From assembly GCA_963555925.1 (NCBI GenBank), contig CAUVXJ010000107.1:16403-80402 (forward strand): a DNA stretch of 64,000 nucleotides, written 5' to 3'. Below, piece by piece: positions 26,747-35,287 of this stretch. The notes beneath the pieces are model-generated. The model saw nothing but the letters and a program-made list of their open reading frames with translations, was not told where the DNA came from and did not search any database. Origin of the DNA: Protofrankia sp963555925 (GTDB lineage Bacteria; Actinomycetota; Actinomycetes; Frankiales; Frankiaceae). The position numbers and the translations under genes were made by a program. Within the stretch, counting starts at the first letter, position 1. The number at the start of each line of letters is the position of its first letter.

Positions 26747-27220
26747 GTGGGCATCGGACTGACCGAGCAGGAGGCGTGGGAGCGCATCCGCGGCGCCCAT
26801 ACCGCGATCGTGACGACGCTGAAGGCTGACGGCTGGCCGGTCGCCCTGCCGAGCTGGTTCGTGGTCGACGGCTCGGACATCTACCTGCGTACCCCGGCGA
26901 AGAGCAGGAAAGTGCTGCGCATCAGCCGCGATCCCCGCGCCTCGTTCCTGATCGAGTCGGGGCGGGCCTGGGTGGAGCTGACCGCGGTCCAGCTGTCGTG
27001 CGAGGCGACGGTCCTGGACCGCGCGCTCGACAGGGAACAGGCGGTCCGCGTCGCGGAGCTGAGCGACACGAAGTACGCGGGCTTCTCGTTGCCGACCGCG
27101 GGGCTGCCTACGGCGACGGCCGCGCACTACGGATCGGGTATGGTCACGATCCGGCTGCGACCGGTCGGCCCGCCGGTGACGTGGGACAACAGCCGCATTC
27201 GCCTGGCAACCCATCGATAG
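26747..27220 (+). CDS. Pyridoxamine 5'-phosphate oxidase-like flavin/F420-binding protein
   Basis: 157 aa split beta-barrel. AHTAIVTTLKADGWPVALPS, then WFVVDGSDIYLRTPAKSRKV and DPRASFLIESGRAW is the usual beginning of small PPOX-class oxidoreductases. Start GTG 26747 has GGAGG 5 nt upstream. Just before it, 26635-26662 holds a 14-bp tandem repeat (GGAGACCAGTGAGT twice). It is likely cotranscribed with the acyl-CoA dehydrogenase-like gene. Cofactor and substrate cannot be told. Confidence 0.75.
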   Translation: MGIGLTEQEAWERIRGAHTAIVTTLKADGWPVALPSWFVVDGSDIYLRTPAKSRKVLRISRDPRASFLIESGRAWVELTAVQLSCEATVLDRALDREQAVRVAELSDTKYAGFSLPTAGLPTATAAHYGSGMVTIRLRPVGPPVTWDNSRIRLATHR

Positions 27221-27253
27221 ACAGGGCTCACGCTCGCGCTTACCGTCGATACC

Positions 27254-27931
27254 GTGAACGAGGCAGGGTTAGTTCGCCCCCACGTGTTTTCGACCGGTCC
27301 AGCGGCGAGTCCAGGGGACGAGGTGGCCCGCCTGACCGCCGCGGCGCGGGCTGCGCTGGCCCGTGGCGGCTGGTGGGGCTTCAAGGTCGAGAGCGTGCTG
27401 CGCACCGCCGGCCTGTCGACGCGGTGCTTCTACCGTCACTTCGAGACCAAGGATCACCTCCTGCTCCACCTGCTGGAGGAGGACGTCTCGCGGGCGAGCA
27501 AGCGCCTCGAACGGGTGTGCACCGACCCTGACCCGCTGGTGCGGGTCCGCGCCTGGTTCGACGGCGTGCTGGACATGGCCTACGTGCCCCGGGTGGCGAA
27601 GCCGACCGTGCTCTTCGCGACGCACTGGCGCCACCTGCTCGGCATCTTCCCGGACCAGGTCGAAGCCTGTCGCGCGGCCCTGACCGCGCCGCTGGTCCGC
27701 GCCCTGGCGGATCTGGTCGCCTCCGGTGCGGCCGGCCCCGGCGTCGACGCCGAAGGTGACGCCCTGGGCCTGTTCCACATCGTGTCCGGCCCGGCCGCCG
27801 ACGTCATCTCCCGCGGCGGGTCACCCGACCGCGCGACGACCGAGGCACAGATCCTGCCCTTGGTGGACCGCATCCTCGGCGTCACGCTCCCGGCGGCCAG
27901 CCGTCATGCGTGGCAGCTCGAAGACGGCTGA
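27254..27931 (+). CDS. TetR-family transcriptional regulator
   Basis: 225 aa. The HTH lies in residues ~25-72: RAALARGGWWGFKVESVLRT, then AGLSTRCFYRHFETKDHLLL. The C-terminal helical ligand domain follows. GTG 27254 is 33 bp after the PPOX gene. A perfect 15-bp duplication (CTCGAAGACGGCTGA, 27917-27931 and 27932-27946) repeats its last codons and stop. It is embedded among beta-oxidation genes and is a good candidate regulator of this block, probably sensing an acyl-CoA intermediate. Confidence 0.88.
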   Translation: MNEAGLVRPHVFSTGPAASPGDEVARLTAAARAALARGGWWGFKVESVLRTAGLSTRCFYRHFETKDHLLLHLLEEDVSRASKRLERVCTDPDPLVRVRAWFDGVLDMAYVPRVAKPTVLFATHWRHLLGIFPDQVEACRAALTAPLVRALADLVASGAAGPGVDAEGDALGLFHIVSGPAADVISRGGSPDRATTEAQILPLVDRILGVTLPAASRHAWQLEDG

Positions 27932-28008
27932 CTCGAAGACGGCTGAGAAGCCGCTTTCCCGCCGGAACCTTGCCCGACCGGCACCCGGCGCAGTTGGCTG
28001 GAAGCGCC

Positions 28009-29160
28009 ATGGATGAGACACCCGTACAGCTGCGTGCCCGGTTCGCCGAGTTCCTCGACACCCACGACCCTGGACCCGCGCCCAAGCACGCGGGCGAGCG
28101 TCTGGCGTGGCAGCGGTCCTGGGCCGCCCTGCTCGTCGACGAGGGCTTCGCGGCCCCCGGCTGGCCCCGCGAGTGGGGCGGCATGGAGCTGTCCCTCGCC
28201 CATCAGGTCGCCTACACCGAGGAGCTCTCCCGGCGCCGGCTGCCGCCGCACCCGAGCGGGGGCACCTTCGTCGTCGGTCCGACGTTGATCGTGCACGGCA
28301 CGCGGGAGCAGCGTGAGCGTTACCTGCGGCCGGCGCTGCGCGGGGACGAGATCTGGTGCCAGGGGTTTTCCGAGCCAGACGCCGGCTCCGACCTGCCGAG
28401 CCTGCGCACCCGCGCCCACCGCGACGGCGATCAGTACGTCGTCACCGGGCGCAAGGTCTGGATCACCAACGCCCGCGCCGCCGATCGCATGTTCGCCCTG
28501 GTGCGCACCGGTACGCAGGAGCAGCGTCAGGACGGCATCAGCTACCTCCTGATCGACATGCACGCTCCGGGCGTCACCGTCTCTCCCCTGGTGGACATGA
28601 CGGGCAACACGTCGTTCTTCGAGGTCACGTTCGACGAGGTCGGCGTGCCGGTCTCCGATCGCGTCGGCGAGGAGGGCGGGGGCTGGCGGATCGCCCGCAC
28701 GAGCCTCGGCCACGAACGGTCGACGGCCTTCATCACGCAGGCGTCGAAGTACCGCCGCGTTCTGGACGAGCTGGTCGCGCTCTCCGTGCGCCTCGACCGC
28801 GCCGGTGACCCGCTCGTCCGCCAAGCGCTGGCCAAGGCGGAGACCGACCTGCAGGTCGTGCGTCTCGGCGGGCTGCGGGTCCTCGGTGACCTCCTGCGGG
28901 GACGTGAGCCGGGTCCGGGGGCGTCGTTGGGACGCCTCGTCTTCACGGAGTTCGAGCAGCGACTGCACGCCCTCGCCGTCGAGATCACCGGACGGTCGGC
29001 GGTGCTCGCGCCGGGCCGGGCACATCCGGTCGAGGGTGGGCGGTGGTCGGCGGGCCTGCTCGCCACCCGCGCCAGCACGATCGGGGCGGGGACCGCGGAG
29101 ATCCAGCGCAACACCATCGCCGAACAGGTGCTCGGCCTCCCGCGAGAGCCGGCCGCATGA
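28009..29160 (+). CDS. Acyl-CoA dehydrogenase
   Basis: 383 aa. WCQGFSEPDAGSDLPSLRTR is the FAD/substrate loop, VTGRKVWITNARAADRMFAL follows, and the C-terminal signature is GAGTAEIQRNTIAEQVLGLP. The family's usual beta-barrel domain and four-helix C-terminal domain are both present. ATG 28009. Its stop overlaps the crotonase start (ATGA at 29157), so the two are translationally coupled. Possible partner of the short subunit at 25610. Confidence 0.92.
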   Translation: MDETPVQLRARFAEFLDTHDPGPAPKHAGERLAWQRSWAALLVDEGFAAPGWPREWGGMELSLAHQVAYTEELSRRRLPPHPSGGTFVVGPTLIVHGTREQRERYLRPALRGDEIWCQGFSEPDAGSDLPSLRTRAHRDGDQYVVTGRKVWITNARAADRMFALVRTGTQEQRQDGISYLLIDMHAPGVTVSPLVDMTGNTSFFEVTFDEVGVPVSDRVGEEGGGWRIARTSLGHERSTAFITQASKYRRVLDELVALSVRLDRAGDPLVRQALAKAETDLQVVRLGGLRVLGDLLRGREPGPGASLGRLVFTEFEQRLHALAVEITGRSAVLAPGRAHPVEGGRWSAGLLATRASTIGAGTAEIQRNTIAEQVLGLPREPAA

Positions 29161-29954
29161 GCGCCGGTGAGGTTGTCGTCGGTACCGACGGCGGCCTGCT
29201 CGAGATCGTCCTGGACCGCGCGCCGACCCGCAACGCACTGCGAGCCGTCGACATGCACAGGATCACCGACGCGGTCACCGACGCGGTCGACGGCGGAGCC
29301 GTCCGGGCGGTCCTCATCCGCTCGGTGGGGCCGCACTTCAGCGCGGGCGCGGACATCGTCTCGGTGAATGCGTCCGGTACCGAACGCCCCGTCACCGGTG
29401 GACTGATCCGGGCGGTCCGTGCCGGCGCGAACCGCATGATCCAGACGTTGTGGGACTGCCCGCTGCCCCTCGTCGTCGCCGTGCAGGGTCGGGCGATGGG
29501 CCTGGGCGCTCACCTGGCACTTACCGCCGACGTGATCGTAGCCGGGGAGAGTGCGTCCTTCGTGGAGCCCTTCGCCGGGCTGGGCTTCGCGGTGGACAGC
29601 GGCGGCACGTGGCTGCTCGCGCGCAGGGCCGGGCTCGGCGCGGCCACCCAGGTGCTCCTGCGGGGGAAGCCCTTGGATGCGCGGCGCGGCCACGAGCTGG
29701 GCGTCTTTGACGAGGTGGTCGCTGACGGCGATCTCGCGGTGCAGGCGGCCCGGATCACCAGTGACCTGGCGGCGGGGCCGACTCTCGCACTGTCAGTCAC
29801 CAAGGGACTGCTGCGCCGTGGCCTCACCACCGACCTTGCCGCCGCCCTCGAGTCCGAGCTGGTGGCCGTCGAGCTCACGGTGCGCAGCAGCGACTTCAAG
29901 GAGGGCATCGCCGCCTTCGGTCAGCGGCGCAAGCCCGAGTTCACGGGACGCTGA
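29157..29954 (+). CDS. Enoyl-CoA hydratase/isomerase (crotonase) family protein
   Basis: 265 aa. The oxyanion-hole segments are HFSAGADIVSV and VVAVQGRAMGLGAHLALTAD. The catalytic-Glu region reads VEPFAGLGFAVDSGGTWLLA, with Asp-Ser-Gly-Gly in place of the more usual E-hGxxPxxG. It may therefore be an isomerase or thioesterase-type member rather than a classical hydratase. ATG 29157 overlaps the preceding stop. Convergent with the aldehyde dehydrogenase, 11 bp apart. Confidence 0.85.
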   Translation: MSAGEVVVGTDGGLLEIVLDRAPTRNALRAVDMHRITDAVTDAVDGGAVRAVLIRSVGPHFSAGADIVSVNASGTERPVTGGLIRAVRAGANRMIQTLWDCPLPLVVAVQGRAMGLGAHLALTADVIVAGESASFVEPFAGLGFAVDSGGTWLLARRAGLGAATQVLLRGKPLDARRGHELGVFDEVVADGDLAVQAARITSDLAAGPTLALSVTKGLLRRGLTTDLAAALESELVAVELTVRSSDFKEGIAAFGQRRKPEFTGR

Positions 29955-29965
29955 GACACCCTCGG

Positions 29966-31405
29966 TCAGCTGTTCGCAGGCATCGCAATGGACTTGAGCT
30001 CGAGGTAGGAATCGAGACCCTCACGGCCCCACTCACGGCCGAGCCCCGACTGCTTGAAGCCGCCGAACGGTGCGCTCGTGTCGTAGCTGAAGCCGTTGAC
30101 GTTGAAGGTGCCGGTGCGCACGCGTCGCGCCACGTCGAGTCCCTGCTGCGGGTCTGCGGTCCACACGGCACCGCACAGCCCGAACGGGGAGTCGTTGGCG
30201 ATGTCGACCGCATCGTCCACGGTCTCGTATGGGATGACGCACAGCACCGGTCCGAAGATCTCCTCGCGCGCGATGCGCATGCCGTTGTCCACGTCGGCGA
30301 ACAGAGTCGGTTGGACGTACCAGCCCTTGTCCTGGCCATCGGGTCGTCCGCCACCGGTGACGACTCGCGCTCCGGCGTCGCGGCCGGCCTTGAGGTAGCC
30401 CTCGACCCGCTCGCGCTGCTCACGGCTCACGAGCGGCCCGATGACTGTGCCCGGATCGAAGGGGTCTCCGACAGGTAGGTGGCCGACGATGGCCGCGGCC
30501 CGTTCGACGATCTCGGCGTAGCGGGAGCGCGGAGCGAGCAGCCGGGTGAGGGCGATGCATGCCTGCCCGTTGTTCAGCATCGCGCCCTGGACCGCCGTCG
30601 GGATCGCCGCGTCGAGGTCCGCGTCCGCCATCACGATGCACGCCGACTTGCCGCCGAGCTCCAGGGTGACCCGCTTGATCTGCTCACCGCACAGGCATGC
30701 GATCCGCCGTCCGGCAACTGTGCTGCCGGTAAAACTGATCTTGTCCACGCCGGGATGGGTTACGACCCGCTCGGATACCTCACGGTCGGCGGCGACGATG
30801 TTGACGACGCCGGCCGGCAGCCCCGCGGCTTCGAGCACCTCGGCAAGGACGTAGGTGTCCAGCGGCGTCTGCGGAGCCGGTTTGACGACAGTGGTGCAGC
30901 CGGCGAGCAGGGCCGGCGCGAGCTTGCCCAGGAGCAGCCCGAGTGGCGCGTTCCACGGGATGATCAGCCCGGCCACGCCGACCGGCTCCCGTCGCACGAC
31001 TATCGGACCGACGCTGCCCGCGCGGTGCTCCTCGAACGAGACGCGCTCGGACATCCCGGCGTAGTAGCGGATCAGGGTCGAGGACACCTGTGCCAGCCGG
31101 CTGAAGGTGATGGGTGATCCCATCTCCGCTGTGATGAGCTCGGCGAGTTCCTCATGGCGGTCGTCGAGGAGGTCGGCCGCCCGCAGGAGGACCTGTGCCC
31201 GCTCCGTCGCGGTCAGGTGGGGCCACGGCCCTTCGTCGAAAGCCGTGCGGGCAGCGCCGACCGCGGCGTCGACGTCGGCGATCTCGGCTCGCGGGACGCT
31301 CCCGATGACCTCCTCGGTGGCCGGGCTCACCACCGACAGGCGACCGCCGCCGGCCGGCTTCGTCAGCTGCCCGCCGATCCAGAACGCATCGTGGTCGATC
31401 GTCAT
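29966..31405 (-). CDS. NAD(P)-dependent aldehyde dehydrogenase
   Basis: 479 aa, normal length. Catalytic Cys283 is in NNGQACIALTR, general base Glu249 in VTLELGGKSA, Asn152 in IIPWNAPLG and cofactor Lys175 in VVKPAPQTP. ATG 31405 has a GGAG-type site. The upstream gene on this strand is the zinc alcohol dehydrogenase, 21 bp away, so the pair oxidises an alcohol to the acid in two steps. Confidence 0.93.
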   Translation of the reverse strand: MTIDHDAFWIGGQLTKPAGGGRLSVVSPATEEVIGSVPRAEIADVDAAVGAARTAFDEGPWPHLTATERAQVLLRAADLLDDRHEELAELITAEMGSPITFSRLAQVSSTLIRYYAGMSERVSFEEHRAGSVGPIVVRREPVGVAGLIIPWNAPLGLLLGKLAPALLAGCTTVVKPAPQTPLDTYVLAEVLEAAGLPAGVVNIVAADREVSERVVTHPGVDKISFTGSTVAGRRIACLCGEQIKRVTLELGGKSACIVMADADLDAAIPTAVQGAMLNNGQACIALTRLLAPRSRYAEIVERAAAIVGHLPVGDPFDPGTVIGPLVSREQRERVEGYLKAGRDAGARVVTGGGRPDGQDKGWYVQPTLFADVDNGMRIAREEIFGPVLCVIPYETVDDAVDIANDSPFGLCGAVWTADPQQGLDVARRVRTGTFNVNGFSYDTSAPFGGFKQSGLGREWGREGLDSYLELKSIAMPANS

Positions 31406-31426
31406 CTCCAGCTCCTCTGGCTCGGA

Positions 31427-32524
31427 TCAGGCGGGGACGAGCACCGGCTTGACGACGGAGCCGTCGGCGGCGGCGGCGAGAGCGGCCTCGATCTCCGACA
31501 ACGGGAAGGTCCTGCTCATCGCCTCGAGGGGTAGCAGCCCCGCGCGCCACATCGCCACCAGTTGGGGGATGAACACTCTGGGGTTGGACAGGCCCATCGT
31601 GGCGCCACGCAGCGTCCGACCCGCAAGCAGCGACAGGGAGTCGATGGCGTACTGCGTACCGGGTGCGGCGGCTCCGACGAGGATCGTCGTCCCGACGCCG
31701 TGCGTGGACAGGAACGCAGCCGGGAGCGCCAGGGGGTTGCCACTCGCCTCGACGGCGCCGTCGACACCCCCTGGCACGAGCGCCTGGACCATTGCCACGG
31801 CATCGCCGCTGTTCGCGTCGACGAGGTCCGTCGCGCCGAAGATCGTGGCGAGCTCCAGGCGAGCGGGGTTCACATCGACGGCGAGGATCCGGGTGGCCCC
31901 GCTGTACTTCGCGGCAGCCACCGCCGAGAGCCCCACGGCGCCCAGACCGAACACGGCAACCGAGGAGCCCGGACGCGGCCGCAGCGCGTTGAGGACGGCG
32001 CCTGCGCCTGTCTGTACGCCGCAGCCCAGGGTGCCGGCCAGTTCGAGGGGCACGTCGTCGGGCAGCTTCACGGCGAAGCGCGACTCGGTCAGCGCGTGGG
32101 TCGCGAATGACGACTGGCACACGAACGTGGCGTGGACAGGCTCACCGTGCTTCGACAGGGGGATCGAGCCGTCCCCGCGGGAGCCCCTCATGTTGATCAA
32201 AGCTGCGCTCGGGCACTCTGCCGGCCGCGCGGACAGGCACGCGGGGCAGGTCCCACACGAACCGCTGGAGAGCACGACGCGGTCACCGACCACCACGTCG
32301 GTTACGGCCTCGCCGACGGCGACGACCGTGCCGGCGCCTTCATGACCCAGGACTGCCGGCAGGGGGTAGGGCCAGTGCCCGTCGCGGAACGACAGATCTG
32401 TGTGACAGATCCCGGTGCCGGCGATCTCCACGACGATCTCGCTGCGGCGTGGTGCCTCGAGCTGGAGTAGCTCCAGCGCCATCGTGGCGCCGGCTTGGCG
32501 CAGGACGGCTGCGGTGATGTCCAC
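31427..32524 (-). CDS. Zinc-dependent alcohol dehydrogenase (class III/benzyl-alcohol type)
   Basis: 365 aa. Catalytic zinc ligands are Cys40 (GICHTD) and His61-Glu62 (LGHEGAG). Structural zinc cysteines are 90, 93, 96 and 104. The Rossmann motif is VFGLGAVGLSAV, and AVDVNPARLELA follows. Start GTG 32524. It forms an operon with the aldehyde dehydrogenase and is divergent from the amidohydrolase operon. Very similar in layout to the enzyme at 51519. Confidence 0.92.
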   Translation of the reverse strand: MDITAAVLRQAGATMALELLQLEAPRRSEIVVEIAGTGICHTDLSFRDGHWPYPLPAVLGHEGAGTVVAVGEAVTDVVVGDRVVLSSGSCGTCPACLSARPAECPSAALINMRGSRGDGSIPLSKHGEPVHATFVCQSSFATHALTESRFAVKLPDDVPLELAGTLGCGVQTGAGAVLNALRPRPGSSVAVFGLGAVGLSAVAAAKYSGATRILAVDVNPARLELATIFGATDLVDANSGDAVAMVQALVPGGVDGAVEASGNPLALPAAFLSTHGVGTTILVGAAAPGTQYAIDSLSLLAGRTLRGATMGLSNPRVFIPQLVAMWRAGLLPLEAMSRTFPLSEIEAALAAAADGSVVKPVLVPA

Positions 32525-32872
32525 GTTCGACTCCTACGTCGTGGGACGGTGCTGGTGTTGAGCCCGCCGGCGCCTCTCGTGTCGCGCGCACAGTACCCAC
32601 CTGCCGGGTTACCCGACTGAGAACGACGTTGTCGACGAGATCGTCCTCGGCCCCGTGACTCCGGTGCTACAAACGGAAATCGGTTTAGAGCGCCCGGCAA
32701 TAGGGGCGTGGATGAAGGAGCGGGGCCGGGGTGCGTGCATCGCGAGGCGGAGGAGGGAGGCACCGGAGGTGTTGGGTGTCGACCGACGACAACGCGGCGA
32801 GGTGCGTGCCCCGGCCCCGTGACGCCGCGTCCCCTGTTGCCGGGCGCTCTTCGTACCTGAGGGAGTGGCATC
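32525..32872. promoter_or_regulatory. Divergent promoter region with nested inverted repeat
   Basis: 348 bp between divergently transcribed operons. The first ~150 bp hold no recognised feature. 32688-32849 forms a large inverted repeat: outer arms GAGCGCCCGGCAA (32688-32700) and TTGCCGGGCGCTC (32837-32849) pair perfectly and extend inward by AGGGG/CCCCT, and inner arms CGGGGCCGGGG (32721-32731) and CCCCGGCCCCG (32809-32819) also pair. The element ends 23 bp before the amidohydrolase ATG, just ahead of its GAGGGAG ribosome-binding site. It could be an mRNA leader structure or a small MITE-like insertion. Confidence 0.6.
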
Positions 32873-34000
32873 ATGTTCGACCTCTTCAGCGTCGACGACC
32901 ACATCATCGAGCACGCGAAGGTCTGGACTGACCGCCTGCCGGCCAGGTACGCGGACGACGCCCCCCACGTCATCGAGCGGGACGGCCGGGAGTACTGGGT
33001 CTGGGAGGGCGAAACGTTCCCCCAGATGGGCCTGAACGCCGTGGCGGGCAAACCGCAGGAGGAGTGGAACCTTGAGCCCGTCCGCTTCAGCGACATGATT
33101 CCCGGCTGCTACGACCCCCGCGCGCGTGCTGAGGACATGCGCGAGGACAACATCCTGGCGAGCCTCTGCTTCCCGACGCTGGCGGGTTTCGGTGGCCGGG
33201 TGCTGAACAACTACGCCGACAAGGAACTCGCCAGCCTGTGCGTTGCGGCCTACAACGACTTCCACATCGAGGAGTGGTGTGCCGCCGCGCCCGAGATGTT
33301 CGTGCCCTGCATCGTCGGCCAGGTGTGGGATCCGGTCGCCATGGCGACCGAGATCCGACGCTGCGCCGCCAAGGGTGCACGGGCACTTTCCTTTCCCGAG
33401 GGTACGGTCTCCCTCGGCCTGCCGTCACTGTTCAGCGACTTCTGGAACCCGGTCTGGGAGGCGTGCACGGAGACCGAGGTCGTCATCTGCATGCACATCG
33501 GTTCCAGTGGCGAGCTCACCAACCCGGCGCCTGACGACGGCCCCTTCGTCCTTCCGATCGCCCTCGGCAATGTCAACGCCTGTGCGGCGATGGTCGCGTT
33601 CGCGATGAGCCCGGTACCTCGCAGGTACCCCACCATCAAGCTGGCCCTGTCCGAGGGTGGGATCGGCTGGATCCCGTCGGCTGTCGAGCGGGCCGACCGC
33701 CAGTTCCTCAAGCACCGCCTGTGGGCGGGCATGGACGACCTGCTCCCCAGCCAGGTCTGGGAACGCAACATCTGGGCGTGCATGATCGAAGAGCCGTTCG
33801 GCGTGAAGGTCCGTCACGACGTAGGTATCGACAAGATCCTCTGGGAGTGCGACTACCCCCACGCCGACACGCTCTGGCCGAACAGTCAGAAGCATGTGAC
33901 GGAGCTTCTCGCGGACGTTCCCGCCCCCGAGGCGACCGCTATGACCAGCGGCAACGCTGAGAGGCTCTTCCGCTGGAAGATCGGCGTGGGCGGCGTCTGA
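32873..34000 (+). CDS. Amidohydrolase (amidohydrolase_2 family), paralogue 1 of the cluster
   Basis: 375 aa metal-dependent TIM-barrel hydrolase or decarboxylase. The N-terminal metal motif is SVDDHIIEHAKVW, the metal His is in ICMHIGSSG, and LALSEGGIGWIPS and the C-terminal Asp in WECDYPHADTLWPNS complete the site. ATG 32873 has GAGGGAG upstream. Followed after 29 bp by a paralogue and then the double binding-protein gene, probably one operon. Close in sequence to 41234. The reaction (decarboxylation or C-N/C-C hydrolysis of an aromatic or ring-cleavage product) is inferred from the superfamily only. Confidence 0.88.
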   Translation: MFDLFSVDDHIIEHAKVWTDRLPARYADDAPHVIERDGREYWVWEGETFPQMGLNAVAGKPQEEWNLEPVRFSDMIPGCYDPRARAEDMREDNILASLCFPTLAGFGGRVLNNYADKELASLCVAAYNDFHIEEWCAAAPEMFVPCIVGQVWDPVAMATEIRRCAAKGARALSFPEGTVSLGLPSLFSDFWNPVWEACTETEVVICMHIGSSGELTNPAPDDGPFVLPIALGNVNACAAMVAFAMSPVPRRYPTIKLALSEGGIGWIPSAVERADRQFLKHRLWAGMDDLLPSQVWERNIWACMIEEPFGVKVRHDVGIDKILWECDYPHADTLWPNSQKHVTELLADVPAPEATAMTSGNAERLFRWKIGVGGV

Positions 34001-34029
34001 GCGGTTGGCGGAACAGGAGAGAGCGTCAC

Positions 34030-35238
34030 ATGGACATCCCCAGGATCATCAGCGTAGACGATCATGTGATCGAACCCCCGACGCTCTGGTCGGACCGCCT
34101 GCCCGCGAGGTATGCCGACCGTGGGCCCCGCCTCGAGCGCCGACACGGTCGAATGATCTTCGACGGGGGCCTGAAGTTCAGCGAGGAGCAGCATCCCGAC
34201 GCGGGTCCGGTCGACCTGTGGCTCTACGACGATCTGGTCTCGCCCCTGCCGCGTGGGATGGCCCAGGTCGGGTATCTCGACGAGCCCTCGGCAAGGTCGG
34301 TGACCTACGACGACATCGTCGCAGGCTGCTGGCAACAGGATGCTCGGCTGGCGGCGATGGACCACAACCACACCGAGGCCAGCCTCTCGTTTCCCAGCTT
34401 CTCCCGTTTCTGTGGCCAGACGTTCCTGGAGCGGGAGGACAAGGAGCTTGCGCTGCTCTGCGTCCAGGCCTACAACGACTGGATGATCGACGACTGGTCC
34501 GGCGGCGCCGCCTACGGCCGGCTCATCCCGTGCACCCTCGTTCCGCTGTGGGATCCCGAACTCGCGGCGGCGGAGATTCTCCGGTGCGCAGGGAAGGGCT
34601 CGCATGCGGTTGCCTTTTCCGAGAGCCCGGTCCCGTTGGGCCTCCCCAGTATCTACGGCTCGCACTGGGAGCCGTTCTTCCGCGCGTGCGACGAAACCGA
34701 CACTGTAATCAACATGCATATCGGATCGTCGTCACAGATGGCGCTGACGGCGCCCGATGCTCCGCTTGAGGCGGGCATGGCATTGACCGCCGAGAATTCC
34801 GTGCACGCGTTCGTGGACTGGCTGTGCTCGGGTGTCCTCGTGCGCCACCCCAATATCAAGATCGCGCTTTCCGAGGGTCAGGTCGGCTGGATGCCATTCA
34901 TGATTGAGCGACTGGACTCCGTGTGGGAGCGCAGCCACTACTACGGCAACAAGCTCCGGGAAGCGCTGCCCGAGCCGCCGAGTTCCTACATCGCCGGTCG
35001 AGTCTACGGCTGCATCTTCGACGACATTCATGGCCTGGCGAGCCGCGACGTCGTCGGCATGGGACAGATCATGTTCGAGACCGACTACCCGCACTCGGAC
35101 TCCACGTTCCCTCACTCGCGTGAGACCGCCGAGAAGATCGTCACTGCTGCCCGGCTCAACGAGCACGAGACTTGGCAACTGCTCCGGGGCAACGCCATCG
35201 AGTGTCTCGGCCTGAAGCGCATCGGAATCACCAGGTGA
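34030..35238 (+). CDS. Amidohydrolase (amidohydrolase_2 family), paralogue 2 of the cluster
   Basis: 402 aa. Motifs in order: SVDDHVIEPPTLWSDRLPAR, then INMHIGSSSQMALTAP, IALSEGQVGWMPFMIERL, and the metal Asp in FETDYPHSDSTFPHS. ATG 34030 has AGGAGAG upstream. It is the second gene of the 32873 operon. Two adjacent but clearly diverged members suggest different steps or a heteromeric enzyme rather than simple gene dosage. Confidence 0.88.
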   Translation: MDIPRIISVDDHVIEPPTLWSDRLPARYADRGPRLERRHGRMIFDGGLKFSEEQHPDAGPVDLWLYDDLVSPLPRGMAQVGYLDEPSARSVTYDDIVAGCWQQDARLAAMDHNHTEASLSFPSFSRFCGQTFLEREDKELALLCVQAYNDWMIDDWSGGAAYGRLIPCTLVPLWDPELAAAEILRCAGKGSHAVAFSESPVPLGLPSIYGSHWEPFFRACDETDTVINMHIGSSSQMALTAPDAPLEAGMALTAENSVHAFVDWLCSGVLVRHPNIKIALSEGQVGWMPFMIERLDSVWERSHYYGNKLREALPEPPSSYIAGRVYGCIFDDIHGLASRDVVGMGQIMFETDYPHSDSTFPHSRETAEKIVTAARLNEHETWQLLRGNAIECLGLKRIGITR

Positions 35239-35287
35239 CTCGTCGGCGTGGAGATTCGGCAGTCGGCATGGGGATGGAGACCTCAGC

